Assembly: GCA_028276145.1 (NCBI GenBank)
Contig: JAPYWX010000025.1
Location: 1-14,095, forward strand
Direction of reading: 5' to 3'
From: Spirochaetota bacterium
GTDB taxonomy: Bacteria > Spirochaetota > Brevinematia > DTOW01
Length of the DNA stretch: 14,095 bases
Below the pieces are notes generated by a model. It was given only the letters and a program-made list of their open reading frames with translations, did not search any database and was not told the DNA's origin. Each line of letters starts with the position of its first letter. The stretch's first letter is position 1. This document shows positions 1 through 7,176 of the stretch, piece after piece. The position numbers and the translations under genes are program-made.

Positions 1-655
1 CAATAGTTTTGTGAACACCTCTAACAGTAACATTCTCAACAGGAACAGAAGCACCTTCTAGATATACACCCTCAACAACTTCCTTTATCTTACCAACAAT
101 CTCAATTGAAGTTCCCGTAGTGACCTCAAACTCCGAAACATTAACAAACTTAACTTTAGCATTCGTAATCTCTACAACTTCAGAAACAGTCCCATTATTC
201 GTTACTTTGTTAGTAATGTAAAGAGCAATCTCAACTATAAACTCAGATCCCTCAGGAAACCTATAAGTAAAAGCTTCCTTACCTCCCTTAACCTCAATAG
301 GAATTACAAAATCATCACCTACCTTCGGTAGCTTTATCTCACTAAACCCAACAAGTTCTCTCTTCATTCTACCCGTGAACTTCTTTTCAACTACAACCTC
401 TCCTTTTACCTCAGTACCCTTAGGTATAAAAACATCCTTCTCTAGAGTTTTGACAGGAACAAATTGAACTTCACCTTCAGCCCTAGAAGCATAGCTAATA
501 CCGTCCCACTCAGTAATAGCCAAAAGAAAAACAGCAACTATAGGAAACGCCGTTATGAGCAAAAATCCGAAAAAGTTAGGTGCCAAGAAAGCTAGAGCCG
601 TCAGAAATTCCTTTATCGCCTTCTGCCTCTTTATTTTCCTGTTTATACTATCCAT
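1..655 (-). CDS. MalF/UgpA-type carbohydrate ABC transporter permease, N-terminal part (runs off window)
   Basis: The first 218 residues are visible; the rest lies beyond the left edge. Residues 17-50 (ending FLAPNFFGFLLITAFPIVAV..TEWDG) match the first membrane helix that opens MalF/UgpA-family inner-membrane permeases, which form the channel of binding-protein-dependent sugar importers. In the usual family member, a short loop with an FVGLxN-like motif follows TEW. Here, instead, at least 165 hydrophilic, beta-rich residues follow with no second helix before the edge, so a periplasmic domain seems inserted after helix 1. The ATG at 655 is chosen because TAGGGGG sits 5 bases upstream; the ATG at 660 is in another frame and stops at once. 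It lies 68 bases after the RecQ-like gene with no terminator between, so co-transcription is possible. Substrate unknown. The family call rests on one helix and its flanks. Confidence 0.6.
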   Translation of the reverse strand, partial: MDSINRKIKRQKAIKEFLTALAFLAPNFFGFLLITAFPIVAVFLLAITEWDGISYASRAEGEVQFVPVKTLEKDVFIPKGTEVKGEVVVEKKFTGRMKRELVGFSEIKLPKVGDDFVIPIEVKGGKEAFTYRFPEGSEFIVEIALYITNKVTNNGTVSEVVEITNAKVKFVNVSEFEVTTGTSIEIVGKIKEVVEGVYLEGASVPVENVTVRGVHKTI

Positions 656-723
656 ACCATCCCCCTACAGTCTTACATAATATTAAAAAAGTTCAGAAGT
701 AAATTTTCAACTGTTTTTGAAAC

Positions 724-1968
724 TCAAAAAAACTTCTTAACTAAAATTCCATTCCTTATGAAAAACTCAACATTCAAAAAACCTTTATTCAAAGCCGAAT
801 AAACAAATTCCTTGATTTCATCACTTCTACGCCCCCTCATACTCCCAAACCCTTTATAAAAACTCATTCCCTCATCTACTCCCAAAAGTAAATTAATTAT
901 ATCCCCCATCTCCCAATAACCACCTCTTAAGTAATTAACTTCATTAAATTCCACATTTTTAGTATCATCAATACCGAAGGTATTGCTATAAAAATAATCA
1001 TCAACCGAAAAATCTACATCAAAACCACCCAGCAACCTAGCACTAATGTAACCATCCAAAAAATAATTTTTAATAGACCTGATCTTATCCCTAGAGAACA
1101 GAAAGTTAATAAATCCTAAACACTCCTTCCTTTTGTCTTTATGCTTTCTAACTATCTTAGAAACAACCCTTTCATCACGGTCTGAGAACAAAACAAAAAC
1201 TTTACCACTAAAACCATCTTCAGACGAGAAGTTAGATAAATCCCTAAAAAAGCTTGAGAAAGTAACAGGAGGAGAAAAATAAACTATGCCCCCAGGATTC
1301 AAAATCCCCTTATAACTCTTAAAAAAACTTCTAGAAACAAGCAAAACCTCATACCTACCCAAACGAAAATTCATCAAAACCTTTCTTTTAATTCTTTCAT
1401 CATACGATGGAAAATAAGCTTTTGCTTTTATCCCAATTTTCACTAACATTCTTTCTAAGTATTCCAAACTACTTTTAGTAGTAACAACAATTATCTTCTT
1501 CGAGCCTTTCTCAATAGGTAAACTCAACAAGTTAACAAGTTCATGGAATTTATCTTCTGTCATTAATGCAAAAATCCCAGGCAACCTACCTACATCAATT
1601 ACTATTTTTCTCTCTTTAACAAACTTGCTCAAGTTGGTTTTCTTGAGGAAATCAACTACACCCCCCACAGACATTGACCTAGAAACTATAGAAACAGAAT
1701 CTAAATTTCCATTTCTAGAAATTTTTCTAATCAAGCCAATGTACTCTTTTCCTAGATTATCAACAACTTCAGGGTCAAGGAAAAATAGGTTAAATTTCTC
1801 ATCTTGCTTATCAAAAATCTTAAGGTCTAAATAGCTAAGGAAAGAAATACTAGAGGACGGGATATAACCTGAACTTACTTTTTCTAGAAACACAAAAGAA
1901 GGAGACCTCGCTTCAATGAGGTCTCCTAAAACTGATTTTCTCTTTTCATAAGGTGAAATATAAATCAT
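724..1968 (-). CDS. degenerate RecQ-helicase-like protein, probably without ATPase activity
   Basis: 414 residues that follow the RecQ layout in order but with the catalytic motifs eroded. Residues 7-45 resemble the Q-motif/Walker A region, yet the P-loop is replaced by EKVSSGYIP. IVIDVGRLPG (122-131) sits where the DEAH box belongs. Residues 155-250 look like helicase domain 2 (KKIIVVTTKSSLEYLERML, then YEVLLVSRSFF), but the QxxGRxGR arginine motif is FFRDLSNFSSEDG. Residues 255-305 (GKVFVLFSDRDE.., CLGFINFLFSRDKIRSIKNYF) resemble the RecQ zinc-binding region with only one cysteine left. Residues 345-412 resemble the winged-helix RQC domain (GDIINLLLGV..GFGSMRGR..LNKGFLNVE). ATP-driven unwinding is therefore unlikely; DNA binding through RQC is possible. 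Its ATG overlaps the rpmI stop by 4 bases (ATGA), which suggests translational coupling; no clear ribosome site. The frame is intact over its whole length. The RecQ link is by eye and needs a profile search. Confidence 0.5.
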   Translation of the reverse strand: MIYISPYEKRKSVLGDLIEARSPSFVFLEKVSSGYIPSSSISFLSYLDLKIFDKQDEKFNLFFLDPEVVDNLGKEYIGLIRKISRNGNLDSVSIVSRSMSVGGVVDFLKKTNLSKFVKERKIVIDVGRLPGIFALMTEDKFHELVNLLSLPIEKGSKKIIVVTTKSSLEYLERMLVKIGIKAKAYFPSYDERIKRKVLMNFRLGRYEVLLVSRSFFKSYKGILNPGGIVYFSPPVTFSSFFRDLSNFSSEDGFSGKVFVLFSDRDERVVSKIVRKHKDKRKECLGFINFLFSRDKIRSIKNYFLDGYISARLLGGFDVDFSVDDYFYSNTFGIDDTKNVEFNEVNYLRGGYWEMGDIINLLLGVDEGMSFYKGFGSMRGRRSDEIKEFVYSALNKGFLNVEFFIRNGILVKKFF

Positions 1969-2159
1969 CCAATCATTTGCTGAATTTTCCTGTACCTAGC
2001 ACCAGTAACTTCTACCTCTTTCTTAAGTCTTCTTTTCCTTCTTCTAGACTTATCAGAAAGCAAGTGTCTCATACCCTCTTGCCTTCTCAGTATTTTACCG
2101 CTACCTGTAACTTTAAATCTCTTTTGAGCTGATGTATTTGGCTTATTTTTCTTAGGCAT
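1965..2159 (-). CDS. rpmI: 50S ribosomal protein bL35
   Basis: A 64-residue, strongly basic protein of the large ribosomal subunit, at the usual length for bL35. The family hallmarks are visible: the start MPKKNKPNTSAQKRFKVTG, the core GSGKILRRQEGMRHLL and the arginine/lysine block KSRRRKRRLKK. A good ribosome site, GAGGTG, lies 5 bases before the ATG in the 13-base gap after eno. bL35 is usually encoded between infC and rplT; here neither is adjacent. Instead it sits between enolase and the RecQ-like gene, so the normal IF3/L20 feedback context is missing. The stop codon TGA overlaps the ATG of the next gene. Confidence 0.96.
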   Translation of the reverse strand: MPKKNKPNTSAQKRFKVTGSGKILRRQEGMRHLLSDKSRRRKRRLKKEVEVTGARYRKIQQMIG

Positions 2160-2172
2160 AATTTCACCTCAC

Positions 2173-3471
2173 TTATTCAAAAATGTGCCCCTTAAATGAC
2201 TTTATTCCCTTGTAAATAGCGGCATCACCTAGTTCTTCCTCAATCCTTATTAACTGATTGTACTTAGCTATTCTGTCAGTTCTTGAGAGTGAACCTGTCT
2301 TTATTTGTCCTGAGTTAGTTGCAACGGCAAGGTCAGCTATAGTTGTGTCCTCAGTTTCACCAGACCTATGGGATATCACATAGGTGTAACCAGCCTGTCT
2401 AGCAAGATCTATTGTCTCCAAGGTCTCAGTCAAAGTACCTATTTGGTTAAGCTTTATCAATATTGAATTGGCAATACCTTTGATTATTCCTTCTCTGAAT
2501 ATCCTAGGATTAGTAACGAATATATCATCACCGACCAACTGTATCTTGTTGCCTAGTCTCTCAGTCAACATTTTCCATCCTTCCCAGTCATGTTCAGACA
2601 TACCATCCTCTATTGAAATTATTGGATACGATTTAACCCAATCTTCAAATAACTCAACCATTTTTTCAGAAGTTAATTCCTTACCTTCACCTTTGAGGAC
2701 ATAAACTTTTCTCTCAGTGTTATAAAACTCGCTAGCTGCAGGGTCTAGAGCAATACAAATATCCTTGCCAGGCTTATATCCAGCTTTCTCTATAGCCTCT
2801 ATTATAACTTCTACTGCCTGCCTGTTAGATTGCAGATTAGGAGCAAAGCCACCTTCATCACCAACACCAGTGAACAAACCTTTAGAAGACAAAACTTTCT
2901 TCAAAGAGTGGAATGTTTCAGCAGCCATTCTTATAGCTTCCCTAAAGGAAGTTGCACCCACGGGAACAATCATAAACTCTTGGAAGTCAACATTGCTTTC
3001 AGCATGCTTACCACCATTCAAAACATTACACATCGGTGTAGGTAGAACCTTGGCGTTAGTACCGCCTATGTACCTATATAATGGGATACCCAGCAAATTA
3101 GCAGCAGCCTTTGCAACAGCTAGAGAAACACCGAGTATAGCATTAGCTCCTAAGTTACCCTTGTTAGGTGTACCATCAAGCTCTATAAGCATTTTGTCTA
3201 TTTTAGCTTGATTAAGCACACTTTCACCAACTAATTTCTCCTTAATAACTTCGTTAACATTCTTAACAGCTTTCAAAACTCCTTTACCAAGATATCTACT
3301 TTTATCTCCGTCTCTTAGCTCAATTGCTTCATTATCACCAGTTGAAGCACCAGAAGGAACAGCAGCTCTACCAATAACACCACTTTCCAAAACAACATCT
3401 ACCTCAACCGTAGGATTTCCTCTAGAATCAATAATCTCTCTACCAATGACATCAACGATTATGTCAGACAT
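2173..3471 (-). CDS. eno: enolase (phosphopyruvate hydratase)
   Basis: Converts 2-phosphoglycerate to phosphoenolpyruvate in glycolysis, in the cytoplasm. The 432-residue length is normal for bacterial enolase. Visible landmarks: DSRGNPTVE (15-23), the mobile loop SGASTG (40-45), H156 and E165 in the GGKHAES..FQEF region, E206 in GVGDEGG, the three Mg ligands D243, E288 and D315, catalytic K340 in the signature ILIKLNQIGTLTET, SHRSGETED (367-375) and K391. Nothing is missing. The start is fixed by a strong AGGGAGGG site 5 bases before the ATG. It is the first gene of a likely eno-rpmI-RecQ-like-permease transcript, with a candidate promoter just upstream. Confidence 0.98.
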   Translation of the reverse strand: MSDIIVDVIGREIIDSRGNPTVEVDVVLESGVIGRAAVPSGASTGDNEAIELRDGDKSRYLGKGVLKAVKNVNEVIKEKLVGESVLNQAKIDKMLIELDGTPNKGNLGANAILGVSLAVAKAAANLLGIPLYRYIGGTNAKVLPTPMCNVLNGGKHAESNVDFQEFMIVPVGATSFREAIRMAAETFHSLKKVLSSKGLFTGVGDEGGFAPNLQSNRQAVEVIIEAIEKAGYKPGKDICIALDPAASEFYNTERKVYVLKGEGKELTSEKMVELFEDWVKSYPIISIEDGMSEHDWEGWKMLTERLGNKIQLVGDDIFVTNPRIFREGIIKGIANSILIKLNQIGTLTETLETIDLARQAGYTYVISHRSGETEDTTIADLAVATNSGQIKTGSLSRTDRIAKYNQLIRIEEELGDAAIYKGIKSFKGHIFE

Positions 3472-3476
3472 AAAAA

Positions 3477-3484
3477 CCCTCCCT
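3477..3484 (-). promoter_or_regulatory. strong ribosome binding site of eno
   Basis: AGGGAGGG read on the minus strand, 5 bases before the enolase ATG. It is among the strongest Shine-Dalgarno sites in the window, fitting a highly expressed gene. Confidence 0.8.
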
Positions 3485-3497
3485 AAAATTTTTGTAT

Positions 3498-3527
3498 ATG
3501 ATAAAATATTTTTCCTTACTTATTCAA
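3498..3527 (-). promoter_or_regulatory. candidate promoter of eno
   Basis: On the minus strand, TTGAAT (3522-3527) and TATCAT (3498-3503) are separated by 18 bases and match sigma-70 consensus at 4 and 5 of 6 positions. Transcription would start near 3490 and give a leader of about 20 bases containing the ribosome site. The region is AT-rich, so chance matches are possible. Confidence 0.45.
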
Positions 3528-3554
3528 ATTACCTGGATTGAGTTTGGAAATTTA

Positions 3555-3569
3555 ACAGGCTATGCCTGT
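3555..3569. repeat. short hairpin, 6-bp stem
   Basis: ACAGGC / TAT / GCCTGT, a perfect 6-bp GC-rich stem with a 3-base loop. No T-run follows on either strand. It lies in the gene-free stretch between lptB and eno, 22 bases before the longer hairpin. Confidence 0.55.
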
Positions 3570-3591
3570 ATCGGACTAATCATGTCCCTTG

Positions 3592-3618
3592 ATTCAGAGA
3601 GGTTCTACCTCTCTGAAT
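3592..3618. repeat. perfect 12-bp hairpin with 3-base loop
   Basis: ATTCAGAGAGGT, loop TCT, ACCTCTCTGAAT: a perfect 12-bp stem, extended by a G-T wobble at 3591/3619. Neither strand has a T-tract directly after the stem, so it is not a standard intrinsic terminator. On the lptB transcript it could block 3' exonuclease decay or serve as an mRNA processing site; that role is inferred. Confidence 0.7.
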
Positions 3619-3636
3619 TCTCCAATTAATAAGAGA

Positions 3637-3755
3637 GTGCTATTAAGCTATTGCTATTAAGCACAAGGTGCTCAAAGCACGAGGTGTTTAAAACACGAGG
3701 TGTTTAAAACACTTAATTGAAAATGTGCTATTAAGCACAAGGTGCTAATAAGCAC
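3637..3755. repeat. tandem array of about 16-bp mini-hairpins
   Basis: Several short units follow each other. 3665-3680 is AAGGTGCTCAAAGCAC; 3681-3696 and 3697-3712 are two identical copies of GAGGTGTTTAAAACAC. A 12-base spacer follows, then GTGCTATTAAGCAC (3725-3738) and AAGGTGCTAATAAGCAC (3739-3755). Partial copies precede the array at 3637-3649 and 3652-3664. Each complete unit folds as a 5-bp stem with a 3-4-base loop, GTGCT/AGCAC in some units and GTGTT/AACAC in others, so both arms changed together. No coding potential was seen. Confidence 0.75.
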
Positions 3756-3888
3756 ACCGCCTACCTTAACGACAAGTTACCAAATATGCCAGAAACGGCA
3801 AACTTTCTAAGAAGATGTATTGTCAAGGTGACTTTACTAAATCCGAAGATACATAATTTGGAAAACGCTAAGGAGAGAAAAAGTAGCA
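3756..3888. other. gene-free remainder of the lptB-eno gap
   Basis: The gap between lptB and eno (3472-3888) holds the eno promoter, two hairpins and the mini-hairpin array described separately. In this last part I see only two weak 4-bp stems, TGCC..GGCA near 3787-3800 and GTCA-AGG-TGAC at 3822-3832. There is no convincing gene, tRNA or terminator for lptB. Confidence 0.4.
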
Positions 3889-4614
3889 TTAAATTTCAAA
3901 ATCAGGTCCCAGGTATATTTCTCTTGCTTTCGGGTCATTTATTAGGGTATTAGCGTCACCTTCTATAAGTATTTGTCCATGGTGTATTATGTAAGCTCTA
4001 TCAACTATCTTCAATGTCTCCCTGACATTGTGATCAGTGATTAAAACACCAATTCCTTTGTCTTCCTTCAGCATCCTAACAATTTTCTGTATATCGTTTA
4101 TAGCTATAGGGTCAATTCCAGTGAAAGGTTCATCAAGAAGTAGGAAATTAGGTTCAAGTGCTATCATTCTAGCAACTTCTAGTCTTCTCTTTTCACCTCC
4201 TGACAAAGCCGCAGCAATTGTTTTCCTAATATGCATTAACCCCATATACTCAAGAACCTCTAAGGTTCTTTTAACAAGTTCTTTTCCATAAAATCCCCTT
4301 AGCTCTAGGACAGCCATAACATTCTGTTCAACTGTCAGTTTCCTAAATATTGAATGCTCTTGTGGTAAATAACCTATCCCCAGATTAGCACGTTTGTATA
4401 TAGGCCATCTAGTGATGTTAATATCATTAAAGTAAACATTACCACTATCAGGGTCAACAATACCGGCAATTATATAAAATGTCGTAGTCTTACCGGCACC
4501 GTTTGGACCCAAAAACCCAACAATTTCACCTTTAGTCAACTGAAGAGAAATACCATTAACAACAAACCGCTTACCGTACTTTTTATATATGTTCTCAACT
4601 CTGAGAACAGCCAT
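3889..4614 (-). CDS. lptB: LPS export ABC transporter ATP-binding protein LptB
   Basis: Cytoplasmic ATPase that powers LptFG in extracting lipopolysaccharide from the inner membrane and pushing it to the outer membrane. All ABC motifs are present: Walker A GPNGAGKT (36-43), Q-loop Q85, signature LSGGE (137-141), Walker B LLLDEP (158-163) and H195. LptB-specific strings separate it from the LivF/LivG branch: GYLPQEHSIFRKLTVEQN (81-98), DEPFTGIDPIAINDIQ, GIGVLITDHNVRETL, and the tail REIYLGPDFEI. The 241-residue length is normal. Its ATG shares one base with the secF stop (TAATG), and AGGAGA lies 10 bases upstream inside secF, so translation is probably coupled to secF. No lptA, lptC, lptF or lptG is in the window. 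Confidence 0.93.
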   Translation of the reverse strand: MAVLRVENIYKKYGKRFVVNGISLQLTKGEIVGFLGPNGAGKTTTFYIIAGIVDPDSGNVYFNDINITRWPIYKRANLGIGYLPQEHSIFRKLTVEQNVMAVLELRGFYGKELVKRTLEVLEYMGLMHIRKTIAAALSGGEKRRLEVARMIALEPNFLLLDEPFTGIDPIAINDIQKIVRMLKEDKGIGVLITDHNVRETLKIVDRAYIIHHGQILIEGDANTLINDPKAREIYLGPDFEI

Positions 4615-5531
4615 TATATAGCTTTCTCCTTAGATAATAACCTCTTTTTCTCAAGCTCTATAACAATAGGAGAAGCAATAAACAACGACGAGTATGTACC
4701 ACTTATTATACCTATAAGAAGCTGAGTAGAGAAACCTTTGAGATTTTCAGGTCCCCAAATTATCAAAGAAATTACTACAAGTAATGTCGTAAACGATGTC
4801 AAAATAGACCTAACAATAACCTGCCTAATACTTGTATTAACAATATGTTCCAAGTCTGTAGTCTTGGACAATTCCAAATTCTCCCTTATTCTATCATATA
4901 CAACCACTGTATCTGTAACAGAATAACCCAAAATCGTTAGTATAGCAGCAATTATACTTATGTCCATCTCAATATTAAAAACCAAAGCAGCAGTAAGCAT
5001 AATCAACAAGTCATGTATAAGTGCAACTATAGCACCGAGACCAAATATTAAATCAAACCTAACCCAAATATAACCAAGTATCAGAAGCCCAACAACAACT
5101 GACAAAATCATAGCATTTCTGAAAAACTCCTGACTCAACCTAGGACCAACAGTATTCTCACCTCTTACTATAACCTTATCACCAAACTCTTGAATGAGAG
5201 CCTGCTTAACCTTCTCTACATCTTGAGAATAATTTTCTCTCACCCCAATACTTATCAAAAATATCTTACTAGAAGGATCACCTACATAAGTGACATCTTT
5301 AGTCACACCGGTAGAGGATATAATCTTTCTAACAACATCAATCGTAGCTCTTTCATCTTCTATTTTTACCTCTAACCTAGAGCCACCAGCAAAATCAATG
5401 CTCTGTTTGAAACCTCCTTTCACGAAGAACAGTATGACACCAACCGTTATTATAACCAGAGACAAACCAATAAAATAAAACCTATATTTCACAAAATCAA
5501 GTTTCCTAACAGGCTCAAGGAAATTATACAT
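4614..5531 (-). CDS. secF: protein translocase subunit SecF
   Basis: Inner-membrane partner of SecD; the complex uses the proton gradient to help pull secreted proteins through SecYEG. The 305 residues show the family pattern: a first helix (about 17-37), the conserved SIDFAGGSRLEV (44-55), a periplasmic domain (about 55-133), and five more helices (about 138-290) with the signature ILGYSVTDTVVVYDRIREN (200-218). The start is set at the ATG at 5531 because AGGAGG sits 5 bases upstream. An in-frame GTG at 5537 would overlap that ribosome site and add only two residues. Secreted-protein export genes and lptB are packed together here: 9 bases after secD and overlapping lptB by one base. Confidence 0.96.
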   Translation of the reverse strand: MYNFLEPVRKLDFVKYRFYFIGLSLVIITVGVILFFVKGGFKQSIDFAGGSRLEVKIEDERATIDVVRKIISSTGVTKDVTYVGDPSSKIFLISIGVRENYSQDVEKVKQALIQEFGDKVIVRGENTVGPRLSQEFFRNAMILSVVVGLLILGYIWVRFDLIFGLGAIVALIHDLLIMLTAALVFNIEMDISIIAAILTILGYSVTDTVVVYDRIRENLELSKTTDLEHIVNTSIRQVIVRSILTSFTTLLVVISLIIWGPENLKGFSTQLLIGIISGTYSSLFIASPIVIELEKKRLLSKEKAI

Positions 5532-5536
5532 ATACA

Positions 5537-5542
5537 CCTCCT
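5537..5542 (-). promoter_or_regulatory. ribosome binding site deciding the secF start
   Basis: AGGAGG on the minus strand overlaps the last two bases of the secD TAG stop and also the alternative secF GTG codon at 5535-5537. Spacing to the ATG at 5529-5531 is 5 bases, which makes the ATG the likely start and couples secF to secD. Confidence 0.75.
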
Positions 5543-7082
5543 AAATAAGTACAGGTAAGTACCTTATCTTTAGTTTTTCCACCACAAAATAAGCAAGGAA
5601 CCTAACAACAAATATAGAAGTAAATAACGAAACTATTATACCAACCATAAGTGTAGTACCAAACCCCTTTATTGGACCATAACCAAACTGCGAAAGTATA
5701 AATGACGATATAATCACCGTAACATGCGTATCAATAATTGTAATAAACGCCCTATCAAAACCTATTTTCATAGCAGAGATTAAATCTCTACCATTTCTCA
5801 ACTCTTCTTTAATTCTTTCAAACTGTAGGACATTAGCATCTATAGCCATACCTATTGTGAGAGCAAGACCGGCAATACCAGGCAAAGTCAGAGTAGCTCT
5901 AAACATAGCCAAACCAGCCAGAGTTAAGAATAAGTTCAAAATAAGAGATATAGTAGTTATTAGCCCAAGTGTCTTATAATAGAATATAGCAAACGCAAAG
6001 ACAAGAATCAAACCAATCAGTGCAGATTTCATACCCAATTCTATACTATCAGCACCGAGTGATGGACCTATAGCTCTGACTTCTATCTCTCTAAGCTTAA
6101 CACTCAGAGCACCAGACTTCAGTATAGAAACCAAAGTACTAACTTCATCCTGAGTGAACCTACCAGTTATCTGCCCTCTACCTCCTAGTATCTTAGTCTG
6201 TATAACAGGAGCAGATCTAACCTTCCCATCAAGTACAATTGCCAACCTTCTACCAACATTATTTCTAGTTATATCAGCAAAAATATCAGCACCTTCCAAA
6301 GTCAAAGAAAACTCAACAACAGGTCTACCAAACTGGTCTTGCCCAGGTCTAGCATCAGCCAAGAAACTACCGTCAAGAACCGCTTCTTTTTTAACTACAA
6401 TGAAACCTTTCAAAACAGGAACACCATACTCATCAGATTCATAGTAACCCAATATTTCATCATCAGCAGGCAACGAATAATTTGATAAAAATTCGTTAAC
6501 ATCCTTTATATACCCGTATTCATTTAAAAACCTTCTATCTATACTTTTCATTAATTCATCATCAACAAACTTAAATTCCAGCTTCCCGGCTTTACTAACA
6601 GCCTCTCTAGCTTGTGCAGGACTAGAAACTCCCGGAAGCTCAACAGAAATCTTACTACTTCCCTCTCTCCTTATAACAGGTTCACTGACACCAAACTGGT
6701 CAAGCCTATTTCTCAAAACCTCTAGCATCACATTAACTTGGTTCTCTAACTCCTCAGCATACTTAGAATTAACTTTTTCAATATCACCCTCATACTTTTC
6801 AAGCAAAAAGTTAGTCATATCGACAGGATCAGGCTCAAGAGTAATATACACCCCCCCTCTCAAGTCCAAACCAAGCCCCAAAACAGTACTGCTCCTAAGT
6901 TGCTTTACCTCCATGTACCTTTTCTTCATCTCAGGTGATAGCTTACTAACCTCCTCAGCAGGCAAAGACAAAAGAGCCTTGTCACTTTCAGGTACAACAA
7001 AGTACCACTCATAAGTAGGCTTAAGCAATAGACCACCAATAATTATAACAATGAGAATAGTTATAAACCTCCACCAATCCAT
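5541..7082 (-). CDS. secD: protein translocase subunit SecD
   Basis: Inner-membrane protein that works with SecF in proton-driven protein export. It has 513 residues, within the normal range. Order of parts: helix 1 (about 5-21), the signature LGLDLRGGVYITLE (70-83), a P1 head/base periplasmic domain (about 85-330) containing NRLDQFGVSEP and IVLDGKVRSAPVI, then five helices (about 352-503). GMAIDANVLQFERIKEE (411-427) is the SecD membrane motif; many relatives have I where Q420 stands, a small oddity. The ATG has GGAG six bases upstream. It is the first gene of the secD-secF-lptB set and is divergent from the MoxR gene. Confidence 0.97.
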   Translation of the reverse strand: MDWWRFITILIVIIIGGLLLKPTYEWYFVVPESDKALLSLPAEEVSKLSPEMKKRYMEVKQLRSSTVLGLGLDLRGGVYITLEPDPVDMTNFLLEKYEGDIEKVNSKYAEELENQVNVMLEVLRNRLDQFGVSEPVIRREGSSKISVELPGVSSPAQAREAVSKAGKLEFKFVDDELMKSIDRRFLNEYGYIKDVNEFLSNYSLPADDEILGYYESDEYGVPVLKGFIVVKKEAVLDGSFLADARPGQDQFGRPVVEFSLTLEGADIFADITRNNVGRRLAIVLDGKVRSAPVIQTKILGGRGQITGRFTQDEVSTLVSILKSGALSVKLREIEVRAIGPSLGADSIELGMKSALIGLILVFAFAIFYYKTLGLITTISLILNLFLTLAGLAMFRATLTLPGIAGLALTIGMAIDANVLQFERIKEELRNGRDLISAMKIGFDRAFITIIDTHVTVIISSFILSQFGYGPIKGFGTTLMVGIIVSLFTSIFVVRFLAYFVVEKLKIRYLPVLI

Positions 7083-7108
7083 AACTCACTCCAAAAAATT
7101 ACTAACCA

Positions 7109-7139
7109 ATTATAAATAAGGAACATACGAAAAGTTCAA
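7109..7139 (-). promoter_or_regulatory. candidate promoter of secD-secF-lptB
   Basis: On the minus strand a perfect TATAAT (7109-7114) is preceded by TTGAAC (7134-7139) with a rather long 19-base spacer. Start would be near 7102, leaving a leader of about 20 bases with the GGAG site. Its -35 lies one base from the -35 of the divergent MoxR promoter. Confidence 0.5.
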
Positions 7140-7140
7140 T

Positions 7141-7170
7141 TTGAAAAAAACAGAAACCATTTTTTACCAT
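7141..7170 (+). promoter_or_regulatory. candidate promoter of the MoxR gene (leaderless)
   Basis: TTGAAA (7141-7146), an 18-base spacer, TACCAT (7165-7170), then six bases to the ATG. Transcription would begin at or beside the start codon. No Shine-Dalgarno site is present. Confidence 0.4.
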
Positions 7171-7176
7171 CTCTGA

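Noticed and set aside
656..660. ATG at 660 as start of the permease
   Set aside because: It is out of frame with the membrane helix and meets a stop after five codons.
724..1968. Active RecQ helicase
   Set aside because: Walker A, DEAH, arginine-finger and zinc cysteine residues are not present, so an active-helicase label would be misleading.
2765..3211. Plus-strand open frame opposite eno
   Set aside because: Antisense shadow of a conserved enolase; no ribosome site or family features.
3592..3618. Intrinsic terminator
   Set aside because: The stem is strong but no T-run follows on either strand, so it is listed as a hairpin only.
3637..3755. CRISPR array
   Set aside because: Units are about 16 bp, mostly contiguous with no unique spacers of regular length, and no cas genes are near. 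They are self-complementary mini-hairpins.
5529..5537. GTG at 5537 as secF start
   Set aside because: It overlaps the AGGAGG ribosome site itself; the ATG two codons later has ideal spacing.
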